A stretch of DNA of 64,000 bases from Devosia nitrariae. GTDB lineage: Bacteria; Pseudomonadota; Alphaproteobacteria; Rhizobiales; Devosiaceae. Location: positions 26,223-90,222 of the forward strand of contig NZ_BSNS01000008.1 in NCBI RefSeq assembly GCF_030160115.1. Reading direction: 5' to 3'. Numbering within the stretch: position 1 is the first letter of the stretch; every line of letters begins with the position of its first letter. A program made the translations under genes and the position numbers. Positions 38,363 to 48,600 of this stretch are shown here, piece after piece. The notes under the pieces are model-generated. The model was given only the letters and a program-made list of their open reading frames with translations, was not told the DNA's origin and searched no databases.

Positions 38363-39457
38363 GTGCCGAAATCCTTAGTCCTGCGCTTCCTCGCCCCGCT
38401 GCTCGTTCTTGCGGCATCGGGCGGCGTCCACGCCCAAAGCCTCGAGGAGATGGCCGGGCAGATGATTGTCGTCGGCTTTGAGGGTGACAGCGTCGACGAC
38501 CGGTCGGTTGCGGCCCTGCGCGAGGAGATCGCCCAGGGCCATGTCGGCGGGGTGATGTACCTGAAGCCAAATGTGGCGAGCCTTGCCGGGGTTGAAGCGA
38601 TGAACGCGGCCTTTCGCGCGGCTTCGCCGGACCTGCCACCCTTCATCACACTCGACCAGGAGGGCGGGGCGGTCGAGCGGCTGACGCAGGCGGTGGGATT
38701 CACCGAAATCCCTGATGCAGCGACCGTTGCCGCCCGCAGCAGCGTCGCCGAGGCCGAGGCCCTCTATGCCGATTTGGCACAGCGGCTTGCCGCGCTCGGC
38801 TTCAACGTCAATTTTGGGCCCGTGGCGGACCTCGACCTCAACCCCGATAACCAGATCATCGCCCGCTACGGACGCGCGTTCGCGGCCGACCCGCAGACTG
38901 TCATCGCCTACGATCAGACTTTCATCCGCGCTCATGAGGCTGCGGGCATGCTGACGGCACTGAAGCACTTTCCGGGGCACGGCTCGTCGACCGCCGACAG
39001 CCACGAGGGCTTCGTCGACATCACCGATACCTGGCAGGAAAGCGAGCTCGAGCCCTATCGGGCGCTGATCGCGGAGGGGTACGACGAGTTCGTTATGATC
39101 GCACACCTCTATCACGCCAGGTATTCGGGAGGAGTCGAGGGGCTGCCCTCGAGCCTTACCCCGCGATGGATCGATGGTGTGCTGCGCGGAGAGTTGGGCT
39201 TTACCGGCGTCGTCATCAGCGACGACCTCGAAATGGGCGCGATCCGCAAGCACTTCACCCTTGAGGAAACGGTGACCCGGGCGGTGCGTGCAGGCATGGA
39301 CGTGCTGCTCTTTTCCAATACCTCGGACCCACGCGCCTCGCTCGCCGACGAGATCCGTGGGGTTCTGGTGGCCGAGGCCGAAGCCGACCCCGCTTTTGCC
39401 GCGCGCATCGCCGAAAGCTACCAGCGCATTGTGGCGCTCAAGGACCGCATTCGCTAA
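38363..39457 (+). CDS. GH3-family beta-N-acetylhexosaminidase-like glycosidase, exported
   Basis: 364-residue glycoside hydrolase family 3 protein with a signal peptide (LVLRFLAPLLVLAASGGVHAQ, cleavage about residue 25). The NagZ-type catalytic loop KHFPGHGSSTADSHEG lies near 196-211, where the Asp-His dyad protonates the leaving group. The nucleophile region is VVISDDLEMGAI (about 285). NagZ is usually cytoplasmic; a signal peptide suggests action on periplasmic muropeptides or other GlcNAc glycosides. The start is a GTG at 38363. Single gene. Confidence 0.9.
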   Translation: MPKSLVLRFLAPLLVLAASGGVHAQSLEEMAGQMIVVGFEGDSVDDRSVAALREEIAQGHVGGVMYLKPNVASLAGVEAMNAAFRAASPDLPPFITLDQEGGAVERLTQAVGFTEIPDAATVAARSSVAEAEALYADLAQRLAALGFNVNFGPVADLDLNPDNQIIARYGRAFAADPQTVIAYDQTFIRAHEAAGMLTALKHFPGHGSSTADSHEGFVDITDTWQESELEPYRALIAEGYDEFVMIAHLYHARYSGGVEGLPSSLTPRWIDGVLRGELGFTGVVISDDLEMGAIRKHFTLEETVTRAVRAGMDVLLFSNTSDPRASLADEIRGVLVAEAEADPAFAARIAESYQRIVALKDRIR

Positions 39458-39530
39458 ATCGCCAGGCTGACCGCGACTGCTGGTTCGCCGCCACTATTTC
39501 CTCCGCTCTCCCAAGGGGGTAGACTGTCAC

Positions 39531-40385
39531 ATGGCCGTCGCCGGCATGCGGCACGGTAATGTCGACGGGACCAGGGACGATTCGCTGATGACCGAAACCC
39601 GCCAGATGCGGCGCGTACGGGCGTTGTTCATTTCCGATGTTCACCTCGGCATGCGCCCGAGTCGAATCGGTCAACTCACGGACTTCCTACGCCACCACGA
39701 TGCCGACACGATCTATCTCGTGGGTGATATCGTTGACGGCTGGCGGTTGGCCAAGTCCTGGCACTGGCCGAGCGACTACAACGTTCTGGTGCAGGTGCTG
39801 CTGGAAAAGGCTAATTCCGGTTCCAAGGTCATCTATCTGCCCGGCAATCACGATGAATTTCTGCGCGAGTATCTGGGAACCTATTTCGGGGAAGTGGAGT
39901 TCGTCGATCGGACCATCCACACCAGCGCTCAGGGCAAGACCTACCTCGTGATCCATGGCGACCAGTTCGATGTCGTAGTCATGCACGCCAAGTGGCTCGC
40001 CCATGTAGGTGACTGGGCGTACAACGCCGCGCTCAGGATCAACATGGCGCTCAACTGGGTGCGCCGGCGGCTGGGACTGCAATACTGGTCTCTTTCGGCG
40101 TGGGCCAAGCAGAAGGTCAAGAATGCCGTGTCGATCATCGGGCGGTTCGAGGAGGCATTGGTGCACGAGGCCCGCGAATCCGGCGTCGACGGCGTCATCT
40201 GCGGGCACATCCATTTCGCCGACATGCATGACCGCCTCGGCATCCACTACATCAACACCGGCGACTGGGTGGAAAGCTGTACGGCGGTGGTCGAGAATGA
40301 CGACGGCAGCTTCGAACTCGTCAAATGGACCGAGATGGCGGTGGGCGAGCCGCGCCGCTTCCGGCTTCGGCGCGCGGTATCCTGA
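39531..40385 (+). CDS. LpxH-like metallophosphoesterase
   Basis: 284-residue (or 265 from the ATG at 39588) calcineurin-type phosphatase. All five metal-binding blocks are present: ISDVHLG, VGDIVDGW, LPGNHDEF, HGDQFD and GHIHFAD. The phrase ALFISDVHLGMRPSRIGQL and the central helical insert resemble UDP-2,3-diacylglucosamine pyrophosphatase-like proteins. The next gene, a glycosyltransferase, starts at the base after its stop. Together they may make a glycolipid. Whether it is the true LpxH is uncertain, because Hyphomicrobiales often use LpxI. Confidence 0.88.
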   Translation: MAVAGMRHGNVDGTRDDSLMTETRQMRRVRALFISDVHLGMRPSRIGQLTDFLRHHDADTIYLVGDIVDGWRLAKSWHWPSDYNVLVQVLLEKANSGSKVIYLPGNHDEFLREYLGTYFGEVEFVDRTIHTSAQGKTYLVIHGDQFDVVVMHAKWLAHVGDWAYNAALRINMALNWVRRRLGLQYWSLSAWAKQKVKNAVSIIGRFEEALVHEARESGVDGVICGHIHFADMHDRLGIHYINTGDWVESCTAVVENDDGSFELVKWTEMAVGEPRRFRLRRAVS

Positions 40386-41423
40386 ATGCCGACAAAAGTC
40401 CTCATCGTCACCGATGCCTGGTATCCCCAGACCAACGGGGTGGTGCGCAGCCTGTCGGCGATGGGACGGGAGCTGGCAAGGCGCGGGATCGTGACGACAT
40501 ACCTGACGCCTGAGCGGTTCTGGACGGTACCCGTGCCGACTTATCCGGAAATCCGTCTGTCGCTGACGCCAATCGGGGCGGTGGGACACATCATCGATGA
40601 GGATATGCCCGATCACATCCATATCGCGACTGAAGGGCCGCTGGGCCTGCAGGCGCGGCTGCACTGCGCCGATACGGGCCTGAGGTTCACAACCAGCTTT
40701 CATACCCGGTTCCCGGAATACGTGGCCGCGCGCGTGCCGGTGCCCCCCGACTGGTCCTATGCGTATCTGCGCTGGTTCCATGCGGACGCGGCAACAACGC
40801 TGGTGCCGACGGCTTCCATGCTCGCCGAACTCGAGGAACGCGGCTTCACGCACTTGAAGCTCTGGTCGCGCGGGGTCGATGCCGAGCTTTTCTCGCCGGG
40901 ACCCAAAAACCGTTTCCTCGATCTGCCCGGGCCGCACCTACTCTATGTCGGACGGGTAGCGCCGGAAAAGAACGTCGAAGCCTTTCTCAAGACCGATATG
41001 CCCGGCACCAAGATCGTCGTCGGCGACGGGCCGCAGCGCGAGGAACTGCAGCACCGCTATCCAGATGCGGTGTTCCTCGGCTACCAGTTCGGCGAGGAAC
41101 TCGCATCGCTCTACCGCAGTGCTGACGTCTTCGTCTTCCCAAGCCTGACCGACACATTCGGCAACGTCATGGTCGAGGCGATGGCCTCGGGTGTGCCTGT
41201 GGCCGCCTATCCCGTCACGGGTCCGCGTGACGTGCTGACCGAGAATGCCGGGGCTATGGACGCCGATCTGGGCATCGCGATCGCGCGGGCCCTGAGGCTC
41301 CCGCGCCCGGCGGCGCGTGCTCGTGCGGAAAGCTTCACCTGGAAGGTGAGTGGGGATCAGTTCCTGTCGGCGCTGGTGCCGGCGGAAGGCCCCCGACATC
41401 ACCGTTTCGCAAAAGCGAGCTAG
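40386..41423 (+). CDS. GT4-type glycosyltransferase
   Basis: 345-residue GT-B enzyme. N-terminal ALIVTD-type strand reads VLIVTDAWYPQTNGVVRSL (about 5-23). The C-terminal donor-binding half has LLYVGRVAPEKNVEAFL (about 185-201), VGDGPQREEL and VFVFPSLTDTFGNVMVEAMASGVPVAA (split as VFVFPSLTDTFGN and EAMASGVPVAA). The E-x7-E retaining GT4 motif is present. It resembles glycolipid-forming transferases of the SqdX/MgtA group. Tightly linked behind the metallophosphoesterase, so a membrane glycolipid product is likely. Confidence 0.9.
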   Translation: MPTKVLIVTDAWYPQTNGVVRSLSAMGRELARRGIVTTYLTPERFWTVPVPTYPEIRLSLTPIGAVGHIIDEDMPDHIHIATEGPLGLQARLHCADTGLRFTTSFHTRFPEYVAARVPVPPDWSYAYLRWFHADAATTLVPTASMLAELEERGFTHLKLWSRGVDAELFSPGPKNRFLDLPGPHLLYVGRVAPEKNVEAFLKTDMPGTKIVVGDGPQREELQHRYPDAVFLGYQFGEELASLYRSADVFVFPSLTDTFGNVMVEAMASGVPVAAYPVTGPRDVLTENAGAMDADLGIAIARALRLPRPAARARAESFTWKVSGDQFLSALVPAEGPRHHRFAKAS

Positions 41424-41583
41424 GCCCTCTCTATTCCAAAACAAATTCCTTCGCATCTCCCCCAAGGGCGGCGATAGCTGCCGAATTGAGGCGCGATTGG
41501 ATGGGTCGCGCCTTGCCAGCCTCACCCGGCGCGCGCATTGTGTGATGCGTTGTTTCGCGAGATTCCCCCGGAGCGTATTTTCG

Positions 41584-42813
41584 ATGGGTCCGACCTTGGC
41601 GGCGCGCCTGGCCTCGCCCGCCGCCCGTACGGGTGTCTACTATGCCAGCCTCTTCATGACCGGGGCCGTCTCCAATCCCTTCCTGCCGATCTGGCTGACC
41701 GAACGAGGCGTCGCGCCTCAAGAGATCGGCTTTATCAATGCTGCGCCGATCTTTGCCATGATCGCCATCAACCTCGTCGTCGGGCGTATCGCCGATCGGG
41801 CGAGCGACTGGCGCACGGTGATCGTAGCCGGCTCGATTTTCGCGGCAATTCCGCCGTTCTTCCTGCTCCTCACTGATGGTTACCTGCCCGTCCTCATCAT
41901 CTGGACGCTGCTGATTGTGCCGTTCCAGGCGATCGCGCCAGTGGTCGATGCCGCCACATACCGAATGGCGCGTCGCAATGGTTACGATTTCGGCGCGATC
42001 CGCGTGTGGGGTACTATCGGCTTCGTCGTCATGACACTTGTCGCCGGCCTCGTGCTCGACTGGCAGGGCGCTGTCGCCTTCGTGCCGCTCCTCATTGCCG
42101 TGAGCCTGGTGCGGGCGGCGCTGTCGCTGCAGTTGCCGCTGTTTCGCGGGCATGACGACCACTTCCGCCCGACCTATCCGATCGATGCGCCGATCAGTCC
42201 GCTGGTGGCGGTGCGCAGGGGCGAACTGTGGAAGCCATGGTTCATCCTCACCCTCATCGGCGCCTCGCTTCTCCACGGCAGCCATATGATGCAGATGGGG
42301 TTCGGGGCGCTGATCTGGGCCGAGGCGGGGCTGCCCGGCTGGGTGATCGGCATTCTCTGGGCGGTGGCTCCGACCGCCGAAATCCTCGCCATGTTCTATT
42401 TCGAACGCATTACGCGGCGGTTTGCGGCCCGGCACCTCATCGTCATCGGTTGCATCTGCGGAGTGATCCGCTGGTGGGGGTTCGGCCTCGAGCCCGACGT
42501 GTGGGTACTGATCGCTCTGCAAACGCTACACCTGGCAACGGTCGGGCTCACCTTCCTCGGTATTACCCACTTCATCGCCAACTGGACGAGCGAGGACATC
42601 GCGGCCGAAGCGCAGAGCTTCTTCATGATGATCCGGCAGGTGGTGACCGTCATTGCCCTCGTCGGCTTCGGATATCTGGCCGGAGCGTTCGGGGCGGGCG
42701 CCTTTTTCGTGGCTTCGCTCCTTTCGGGGCTAGGTGCAGTGATGGTGTTTGCATCCCTCGTTCTCATGAATCCGAAGGTCGAGAAGGCCGAGTTGAAGGG
42801 CGTATTTCGCTAG
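41584..42813 (+). CDS. MFS transporter, first of a tandem paralogous pair
   Basis: 409-residue, 12-helix major facilitator of the MFS_1-like (nucleoside-transporter-related) group. The start ATG at 41584 follows GGAG. Loop 2-3 motif is VGRIADRASDWRTV (about 61-74). The late motif HFIANWTSEDIAAEAQSF (about 328-345) recurs nearly unchanged in the next gene. It begins YYASLFMTGAVSNPFLPIWL. Its stop codon abuts the start of the second copy. Substrate unknown; one possibility is a sugar or nucleoside. Confidence 0.88.
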   Translation: MGPTLAARLASPAARTGVYYASLFMTGAVSNPFLPIWLTERGVAPQEIGFINAAPIFAMIAINLVVGRIADRASDWRTVIVAGSIFAAIPPFFLLLTDGYLPVLIIWTLLIVPFQAIAPVVDAATYRMARRNGYDFGAIRVWGTIGFVVMTLVAGLVLDWQGAVAFVPLLIAVSLVRAALSLQLPLFRGHDDHFRPTYPIDAPISPLVAVRRGELWKPWFILTLIGASLLHGSHMMQMGFGALIWAEAGLPGWVIGILWAVAPTAEILAMFYFERITRRFAARHLIVIGCICGVIRWWGFGLEPDVWVLIALQTLHLATVGLTFLGITHFIANWTSEDIAAEAQSFFMMIRQVVTVIALVGFGYLAGAFGAGAFFVASLLSGLGAVMVFASLVLMNPKVEKAELKGVFR

Positions 42814-43989
42814 ATGTCGTCGTTCCTGGCGTTCCTTGCGCGGGCGGAAACGCGCGCCTCGGTCTTCCACTTCACCGTATTCCTGCCGGTGTCGGTGAGC
42901 GCGGTCTATTTCGCAATCTGGCTTTCAGGCAGGGGCATTTCACCCGAGCAGATCGGCATCATCAACGCGGTGCCCGTCCTGGTGCTCCTGCTCATCAATC
43001 TCTTCATCGGGCGGCTCGCAGACAGGGCCAGCGACTGGCGCACGATGATCCTCATCATGGCTCTGCTCGCCGGATCGGTGCCCATCGGGCTGTTTTTCGT
43101 CGATGAGTTCTGGGGGATCCTGCTGGTCTGGACGCTGGTGGCAGTCACTTCGGGTTCGATCCCGCCGGTCGTCGATGCGGCGACCGTGCGGATGACCACG
43201 CGCAACGGCAGCGATTTCGGGACGGTGCGGGCGTGGGGTACCGTCGGGTACGTGGTCGGCACGGCACTGACGGGCATGGCGATCGTCTGGTGGGGTTCGG
43301 TGGCGTTCGTGCCGCTCTTCGTTGGGCTGTCGCTGTTTCGCGCCCTCATCGCGCTGCAATTGCCGCGCTTCCGCGCACCGCCAACGCAGGAGGTCGTGGC
43401 GGCAGCCATACCGCGGGCCCGAGCGCTGAAGCAGGTGATGAAGCCCTGGTTCGTGCTGCCGGTCATAGCTTATGCCCTCGTCAACGCCACGCATGCGGTG
43501 CTTTCGACGCTGGCGGCGCTCGTCTGGCACAATGAGGGGGTTTCGGAAGGCACGATCGGGCAGCTCATCGCCGTGGGGGCGGGGGCGGAAGCGGTGATGA
43601 TGTTCGTCTGGCGGCGGGTGGGTGCGCGGGTCAGCGCCCGACACATGATCCTTGCAGCTGCGCTCGCGACGATCGTGCGCTGGACGGTCATGGGGCTCAA
43701 CCCGCCGATCGGCGTGCTCTTCGGGCTGCAGACGCTGCACGCGGTGACCTACGCACTCGGCTATTTCGGGCTCGTGCACTTCATCGCCAACTGGACCAGC
43801 GAGGACATCGCAGCCGAAGCGCAGAGCTTTGCCTTCGTGCTGCAGCAGGCGATGAGCGTCGTCACCCTCATGACCTTCGGCTGGCTGATCGCCCAATGGG
43901 GCGTCGCCTCGTTCTTCGCAGCGGCGGGCCTGGGCGTCGCGGCGCTCGTCTGCGTGCTCATCTCGCTGCGGATGATGCCGGCCAAATAG
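42814..43989 (+). CDS. MFS transporter, second of a tandem paralogous pair
   Basis: 391-residue paralogue of the preceding transporter. Shared blocks are GRLADRASDWRTM (about 63-75), PPVVDAATVRM, DFGTVRAWGTVGYV and HFIANWTSEDIAAEAQSF (about 321-338). The two genes are joined without intergenic bases (stop TAG at 42811, ATG at 42814), so they are translated from one mRNA. They could be redundant after a duplication or could have split substrate range. Confidence 0.88.
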   Translation: MSSFLAFLARAETRASVFHFTVFLPVSVSAVYFAIWLSGRGISPEQIGIINAVPVLVLLLINLFIGRLADRASDWRTMILIMALLAGSVPIGLFFVDEFWGILLVWTLVAVTSGSIPPVVDAATVRMTTRNGSDFGTVRAWGTVGYVVGTALTGMAIVWWGSVAFVPLFVGLSLFRALIALQLPRFRAPPTQEVVAAAIPRARALKQVMKPWFVLPVIAYALVNATHAVLSTLAALVWHNEGVSEGTIGQLIAVGAGAEAVMMFVWRRVGARVSARHMILAAALATIVRWTVMGLNPPIGVLFGLQTLHAVTYALGYFGLVHFIANWTSEDIAAEAQSFAFVLQQAMSVVTLMTFGWLIAQWGVASFFAAAGLGVAALVCVLISLRMMPAK

Positions 43990-43993
43990 ACGG

Positions 43994-44497
43994 CTACCGC
44001 CGGGCGTGCCGGAACACCAGATCCTCCGGATCCTGCTTGGCGGCATCCGGATCGAGAACGGCGTCCAGCCGTTGGGCGACAGCGATGGACGCGGCGTTGC
44101 CCGGATCGACGTAGCTGACGAGGGTGGAAAGGCCCAGCGTGCCGAAGGCCCAGTCGCGAAGCGCGTGAGCCGCTTCGGTGGCGTAGCCCTTGCCCTCATG
44201 TCCCTCATAGATCATCCAGCCGAGTTCCTTTTCCGGGAAGAGCGGGCCGTGGTTGATGCCGATCTGCCCGACGCACGTGCCGGTCTCGGTCACGTCGATC
44301 ATCAACGCGCCATGACCAAAGAGCTCCCAGAGCGCCACGTCGTGGCAGAACATGCCCCAGGCGGCGCGCATGTCGAACGGACCGCCCATATAGACCGAGC
44401 GCTGCGAGGCCATCAGCCGCTCGTAAGCGGGAAAGTCTGCAAAGACCGGTGGGCGGAGCGTGAGGCGTTGCGTGCGGAGCGTCGGAATGGTGGTCAT
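43994..44497 (-). CDS. RimJ/RimL-type GNAT acetyltransferase
   Basis: 167-residue acetyltransferase, start ATG at 44497 (MTTIPTLRTQRLTLRP is the classic RimJ/RimL N-terminus). The acetyl-CoA loop is EGHEGKGYATEAAHALRDWAF (about 104-124, quoted in part as GHEGKGYATEAAHAL), followed by STLVSYVDPGNAASIAVAQRL. The frame extends 45 codons upstream but that part lies inside the GFA gene. It sits immediately downstream of that gene and is probably co-transcribed. Confidence 0.9.
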   Translation of the reverse strand: MTTIPTLRTQRLTLRPPVFADFPAYERLMASQRSVYMGGPFDMRAAWGMFCHDVALWELFGHGALMIDVTETGTCVGQIGINHGPLFPEKELGWMIYEGHEGKGYATEAAHALRDWAFGTLGLSTLVSYVDPGNAASIAVAQRLDAVLDPDAAKQDPEDLVFRHARR

Positions 44498-44498
44498 G

Positions 44499-44879
44499 CT
44501 ATTGTTGGTTCTGTGGCAGTCGGTCGGTGATCTCGTAGTAGTCGCCCTTGTCGGCCACGAAAATGTGCATGGCAAGGCTCGTGTTGGTCGGGGTGTCGAA
44601 CGCGCCCATGAAGATGCCGATCCGATCGACATGTATTGGGTCGAAGAACAGCGATGAGCCGCAGACCGAGCAGAACCCGCGCCTCACCTTTTCCGAGGAG
44701 TGGTACCAGGTAAGGGTCTGTGCGTTCTCGACGGTCACGGCGCTGCGCGGGACATCGGTGCCGGCTTCATAGTGGCCGGTGAACTTGCGGCAGCGTGTGC
44801 AATGGCAGGCGGTGGGCGGGGACAGGTCCCCTTCGACGGTGAAACGGACGGCCCCGCAGAGGCATGATCCCTTGTGCAT
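44499..44879 (-). CDS. GFA-family zinc protein
   Basis: 126-residue member of the glutathione-dependent formaldehyde-activating-like family. Zinc-binding cysteines: GSCLCGAVRF (about 4-13), ACHCTRCRKFTG (about 24-35) and RGFCSVCGSSLFF (about 67-79). Complete and of normal length. Followed without gap by the RimJ-like acetyltransferase. It is the second GFA member in the window, the other being at 24728-25204. Confidence 0.9.
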   Translation of the reverse strand: MHKGSCLCGAVRFTVEGDLSPPTACHCTRCRKFTGHYEAGTDVPRSAVTVENAQTLTWYHSSEKVRRGFCSVCGSSLFFDPIHVDRIGIFMGAFDTPTNTSLAMHIFVADKGDYYEITDRLPQNQQ

Positions 44880-44889
44880 GATCCGTACC

Positions 44890-45468
44890 TCAGGCGACCG
44901 CAGACGCCGGTGTCCGCGTCTCGCGCCGTTGCTCGAGCAGGCGGATCAGTTCGCGCGCTTCAGCGGGCGGGCGCACCTCCCGGCGGCGGTAGTTGGAGCC
45001 GTCGCGCTCGCGTGTGACGAGGCCCATGCCGAACAGGCTGCGGCGCAGGATAGCCGGATCTCCAAAGTGATGCTCGTTGTACAGCAGATCGTTGACCTGC
45101 CGCTCGTGGAGATTTGCTCCAGCTGGCAGCCGCGCCCACAGGGCCCAGAGGCTCAATTCCTGCACGGTGCGGCGCGAGGGCCACTGTCGCAGCCGCCCGG
45201 CCTGATCGAACTGGAAGAGCGTGCGCTCGACCAGGCGGTGATCGATGTTCTGCGAACCGGACGACCTGCCGAGGCGATCGCCGGCCCTTTGCGCGGCACG
45301 CAGGTGCTGGAAGTTGCGGTATCCTGCCGCCCGCGCCAGCATGTTCATGAGGCTCAAATGCGAGGGCGGACCATTCTCCCTCTTCAGCTGCAGGCTCAGC
45401 GTCCGTGCGAAAACGGAAATATCATCCGCAAATAACGGAATAGCTTGCTTCGACATATCGACATCCAT
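44890..45468 (-). CDS. DUF2087-domain protein
   Basis: 192-residue (188 from the ATG at 45456) protein. The C-terminal half (about 85-165) matches DUF2087: FDQAGRLRQWPSRRTVQELSLWALWARLPAG is given in part as GRLRQWPSRRTVQ, with NDLLYNEHHFGDPAILRRSL and LVTRERDGSNYRRRE. This domain is a winged-helix-like module also found in ArsR-type regulators, so nucleic-acid binding is possible. The N-terminal half has SLMNMLARAAGYRNFQHLRAA, like bacterial plasmid-type repressors. No signal peptide. Confidence 0.82.
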   Translation of the reverse strand: MDVDMSKQAIPLFADDISVFARTLSLQLKRENGPPSHLSLMNMLARAAGYRNFQHLRAAQRAGDRLGRSSGSQNIDHRLVERTLFQFDQAGRLRQWPSRRTVQELSLWALWARLPAGANLHERQVNDLLYNEHHFGDPAILRRSLFGMGLVTRERDGSNYRRREVRPPAEARELIRLLEQRRETRTPASAVA

Positions 45469-45650
45469 CGCGTGCCGCAGGAACGTCGTTGGTCGCTGGC
45501 TTACGACGCGGCACTGGACGAAGGACCGAATGCTGTCGAATAAGTGGCAGGTTTAGCTCTCCTTGCGGAGCAGCGACGCCTCGGTATCTGCCGACCGGGT
45601 TGCTTTCTAGCATGCGCATTGCGCGGCAGCAATGCGGCGCGGGCAATGCG

Positions 45651-45677
45651 AAAAGGCCCCGCAGGGCGGGGCCTTTT
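45651..45677. terminator. Rho-independent terminator for the giant coiled-coil gene
   Basis: Perfect 12-bp stem AAAAGGCCCCGC / GCGGGGCCTTTT with AGG loop. It lies 23 bases beyond the minus-strand stop and works in both directions. Confidence 0.9.
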
Positions 45678-45699
45678 CATTACTCCATCGATGGCCGGC

Positions 45700-48600
45700 T
45701 TATCCCAGCCGTCCACTGGCGTGGGAGAGGGCGGTATAGACCTTGCCGCGATCGGAAAGCAGGTGCTCGCGGGTTTCGGTTGCGGCGTTGGGGCCGGAGG
45801 CCGCGCGGCGAAGGAGCTGCTCGAATTCGCTCATATAGGCCTGGGCGGTCCGTGAGAATTCCGGATCGCGCTGCAGGCGGCGGCGCAGGTCATCATAGGT
45901 GCTCTGGCCGGCCAGCGTATAGATGCGGCGCGAGAACACGCCCTTTTCGCCGGACTGGTAGTGGTTCCAGGCGTCGGCCAGTGCCGCCTCGTCGATGGAG
46001 CGGGCGATCTCTTCGGTCAGCCCCGAAAGGTTGGCCGGCTGCGAACCAGCCTGCTTGGCCGTGGCGTTGCGCAGCACGTCGCGCAGCCATCCGCCTCCAT
46101 CCTCGGCGGGTTGGGCGGGCTGTGCCGGCTGCGGGGCGGCCGCAACGGCGGCCGGGGCCGGGCGGGGTTCCTCGCGATAAGAGACGGCACGTGACGGCTC
46201 GGGCGCCCGATATGCCGGGCGAGGCTCCTGGCGCGGCGCGGGCGCCGGCGCCCGGTCGTTGAGATCGCGCGTTGCCGGCTGGGACCGCACGATGGCGTTG
46301 AGCTCGGAGAGCGCCTCGATCTGCTCGGCGACGACCCGTCGCATGGCGGCGGCGCTAGCGCGCGTTTCCTCGGGCAGTTCCGAAACACCACGGGCGAGTT
46401 CGGAACGGGTTGCCTCGAGCTCGGAGCCGACTTCATGTGCGGTGTCGCGCATGGCCCGGGCCGTGTCGTTGAAGCGCTGCGTCGCGTCCTCGAGCGCGCG
46501 CTGCATCTCGGAGATCATGGACTGCTGGGCCTGGCGGATAGCGTGGTTGGTGCGCTGGCCTTCCGTGCCAGCCGTCTCGTGGAACTGACCGATGCGGTTT
46601 GTCACCTCTTCACTGGTGACGTCGAGCGCCTCTCGCAACGCATCGGTATGGCTGGTGATGGCGTGACGTACAGAGGACGTCGAGTCGTTGATGGTATCGG
46701 TGAGCGTCGATGTCGTCGAGGAGAGGGCGGTGTTGACCCGCTCGGCCGTCTGGGAAAGGGCTTCGCTGACGACGTTGGTGTTCTGGCGCATAGCAGTTGC
46801 GGCGCTATCGCTGGCGCGCAGCAGCGCGCTGTCGACCTGACGGCCGGTGGTTGTCAGCGTTTCGCTGACGCGCTCGCTGGTCTCGAGCAGCGATTGGTTG
46901 ACGCGCTCGCTGGTCTCAAGCAGCGATTGATTGACGGTGCTCGTTGCCGTCTCGATGGCCTCGGTCACACCCGTGGAGGTGGCGTTCAGCGCATCGTCCA
47001 TGGCCCGGCGGGCACCGATCAGCCGGCGTTCGGTATCGTTGACCGTATCGGCGATCGATTGGGCGAAGAGACGCATACGCGCGTCGATGTCGTCGGCGCG
47101 GGCGGTGAAGGTCGAGGCCAGCGCATCCATGGCGCCACGCCGCTCCTCCAGCGTCTCGAGAGCGAAATTGCCCGAAGTCGAGAGTGTGTTGGCAGCTTCG
47201 GCGATGTTGGCTGCTTCTGTGTCCAGCCTGCCGAGCACGGAGCCGAACTCAGCCGTCATGCCGCGGATGGTCTGGTGCAGGGCGTCGACATGTCGGCTGA
47301 CCATCTGGCCGGCTTCTTCGGTCTGGCTGATGGCGTCGCGTACAGCGGAGGAGTAGCCAGCGGTCTGCTCGGCGACGTTCGTTTCGAGCAGTTTGAGATT
47401 GGAGGTCGACGCGTCAAGCACGCGCTGCAGCAGGAGGTTGGAATCGTTGAGCTTGCCGAGCGCGGACCCGACGTCCTGCAGGATGCGGGAGGTCGAGACG
47501 GACATGACCTCCTCGGCCTCGCGTGCGGTCTCGGCGAGGGCCTCGCGCAACACGTTACCGTGGCCGGCGAGTGCACCGCGCAGTTCGTCGGATTTCTCGG
47601 CAACGATGGCGGCGAAACTGTCGGTATGCTCGGCGACCGAACGGTTGATGTCGGCAACACGCGCTGCGATGTCGTCGACTGCGCCCGTTGCCTTGATGGA
47701 AACGAGCTGGTCGATATTGGCGGCGGCGGCCTGGATCTGCTGGAGTGCCTGGCGTACGGCCGTATCCATGCGGTCGGCTGACGTGTTGACGTCGGAAACG
47801 ATCGTCTGGGTGGCGTGACCAAGCCGGTTGGTGATCGTCTCCTCAATGCGATCGGCGCCGGCCTCGAGATCGGCCATCGACTGAGTGATCGAGGTATTGA
47901 TCGAGGCGTTGAGCGCTGCGAGCCGGTCCGCCGTGATGTCGGCGCGCGCGGTGATGGCTTCGGGCAGGGTCCCGAGACGCTGGTCGACCATGTCGGCAAT
48001 GGCCTTGCGCGCTGAGTCGACGCCGGTCTCGATGATGTCGGCGGCCTGGCGGGCGCTCTCGCTAACCGTCGAGGAGGCGCCCTCGATGCGGTGGATAACA
48101 CCGTTCTCGGCGTCGGTGATGCGCACGAGCGCATCATCAATGCCGCGCCCCAGGCTCTCGTTGATGCCGGCCACCTTGTCGTCGATACGGCCGGAAACGT
48201 TATCGACCCGTTCGGCCATGGTCTCGGTGACGCTGCGCAGCGAAGCATCGATGCGGTCGCGGGCGACAAGGCCCTGGTCTTCGATAACGCGCGACATCTC
48301 CTCTGTGCGGACCGTCAGCTGTTCGGCGAGCTGCTCAGTACGCTGGGCCAGCGCGTCGGAAAGCGCGCTGGTGCGGGTGCCGACGGTCGAAGCAAGCTGG
48401 TGGGTGCGATTATCGAGCGCGGTGGTCAGAGCGACGGTCTGCGTATCGAGCTCGGCTGTCAGTGATCCGCCCTTCTCGGCGATCGTGTCGGCCAGCGCCT
48501 GCGTGCGGGTGGCGATGGCGTCCTCGAAGCCCTGCGTGCGCTCGGCCAGCGTGCTGCCCAGCTCCTCGGTCCGTCGTGCGATCGCCTCGCTCATGCCCTG

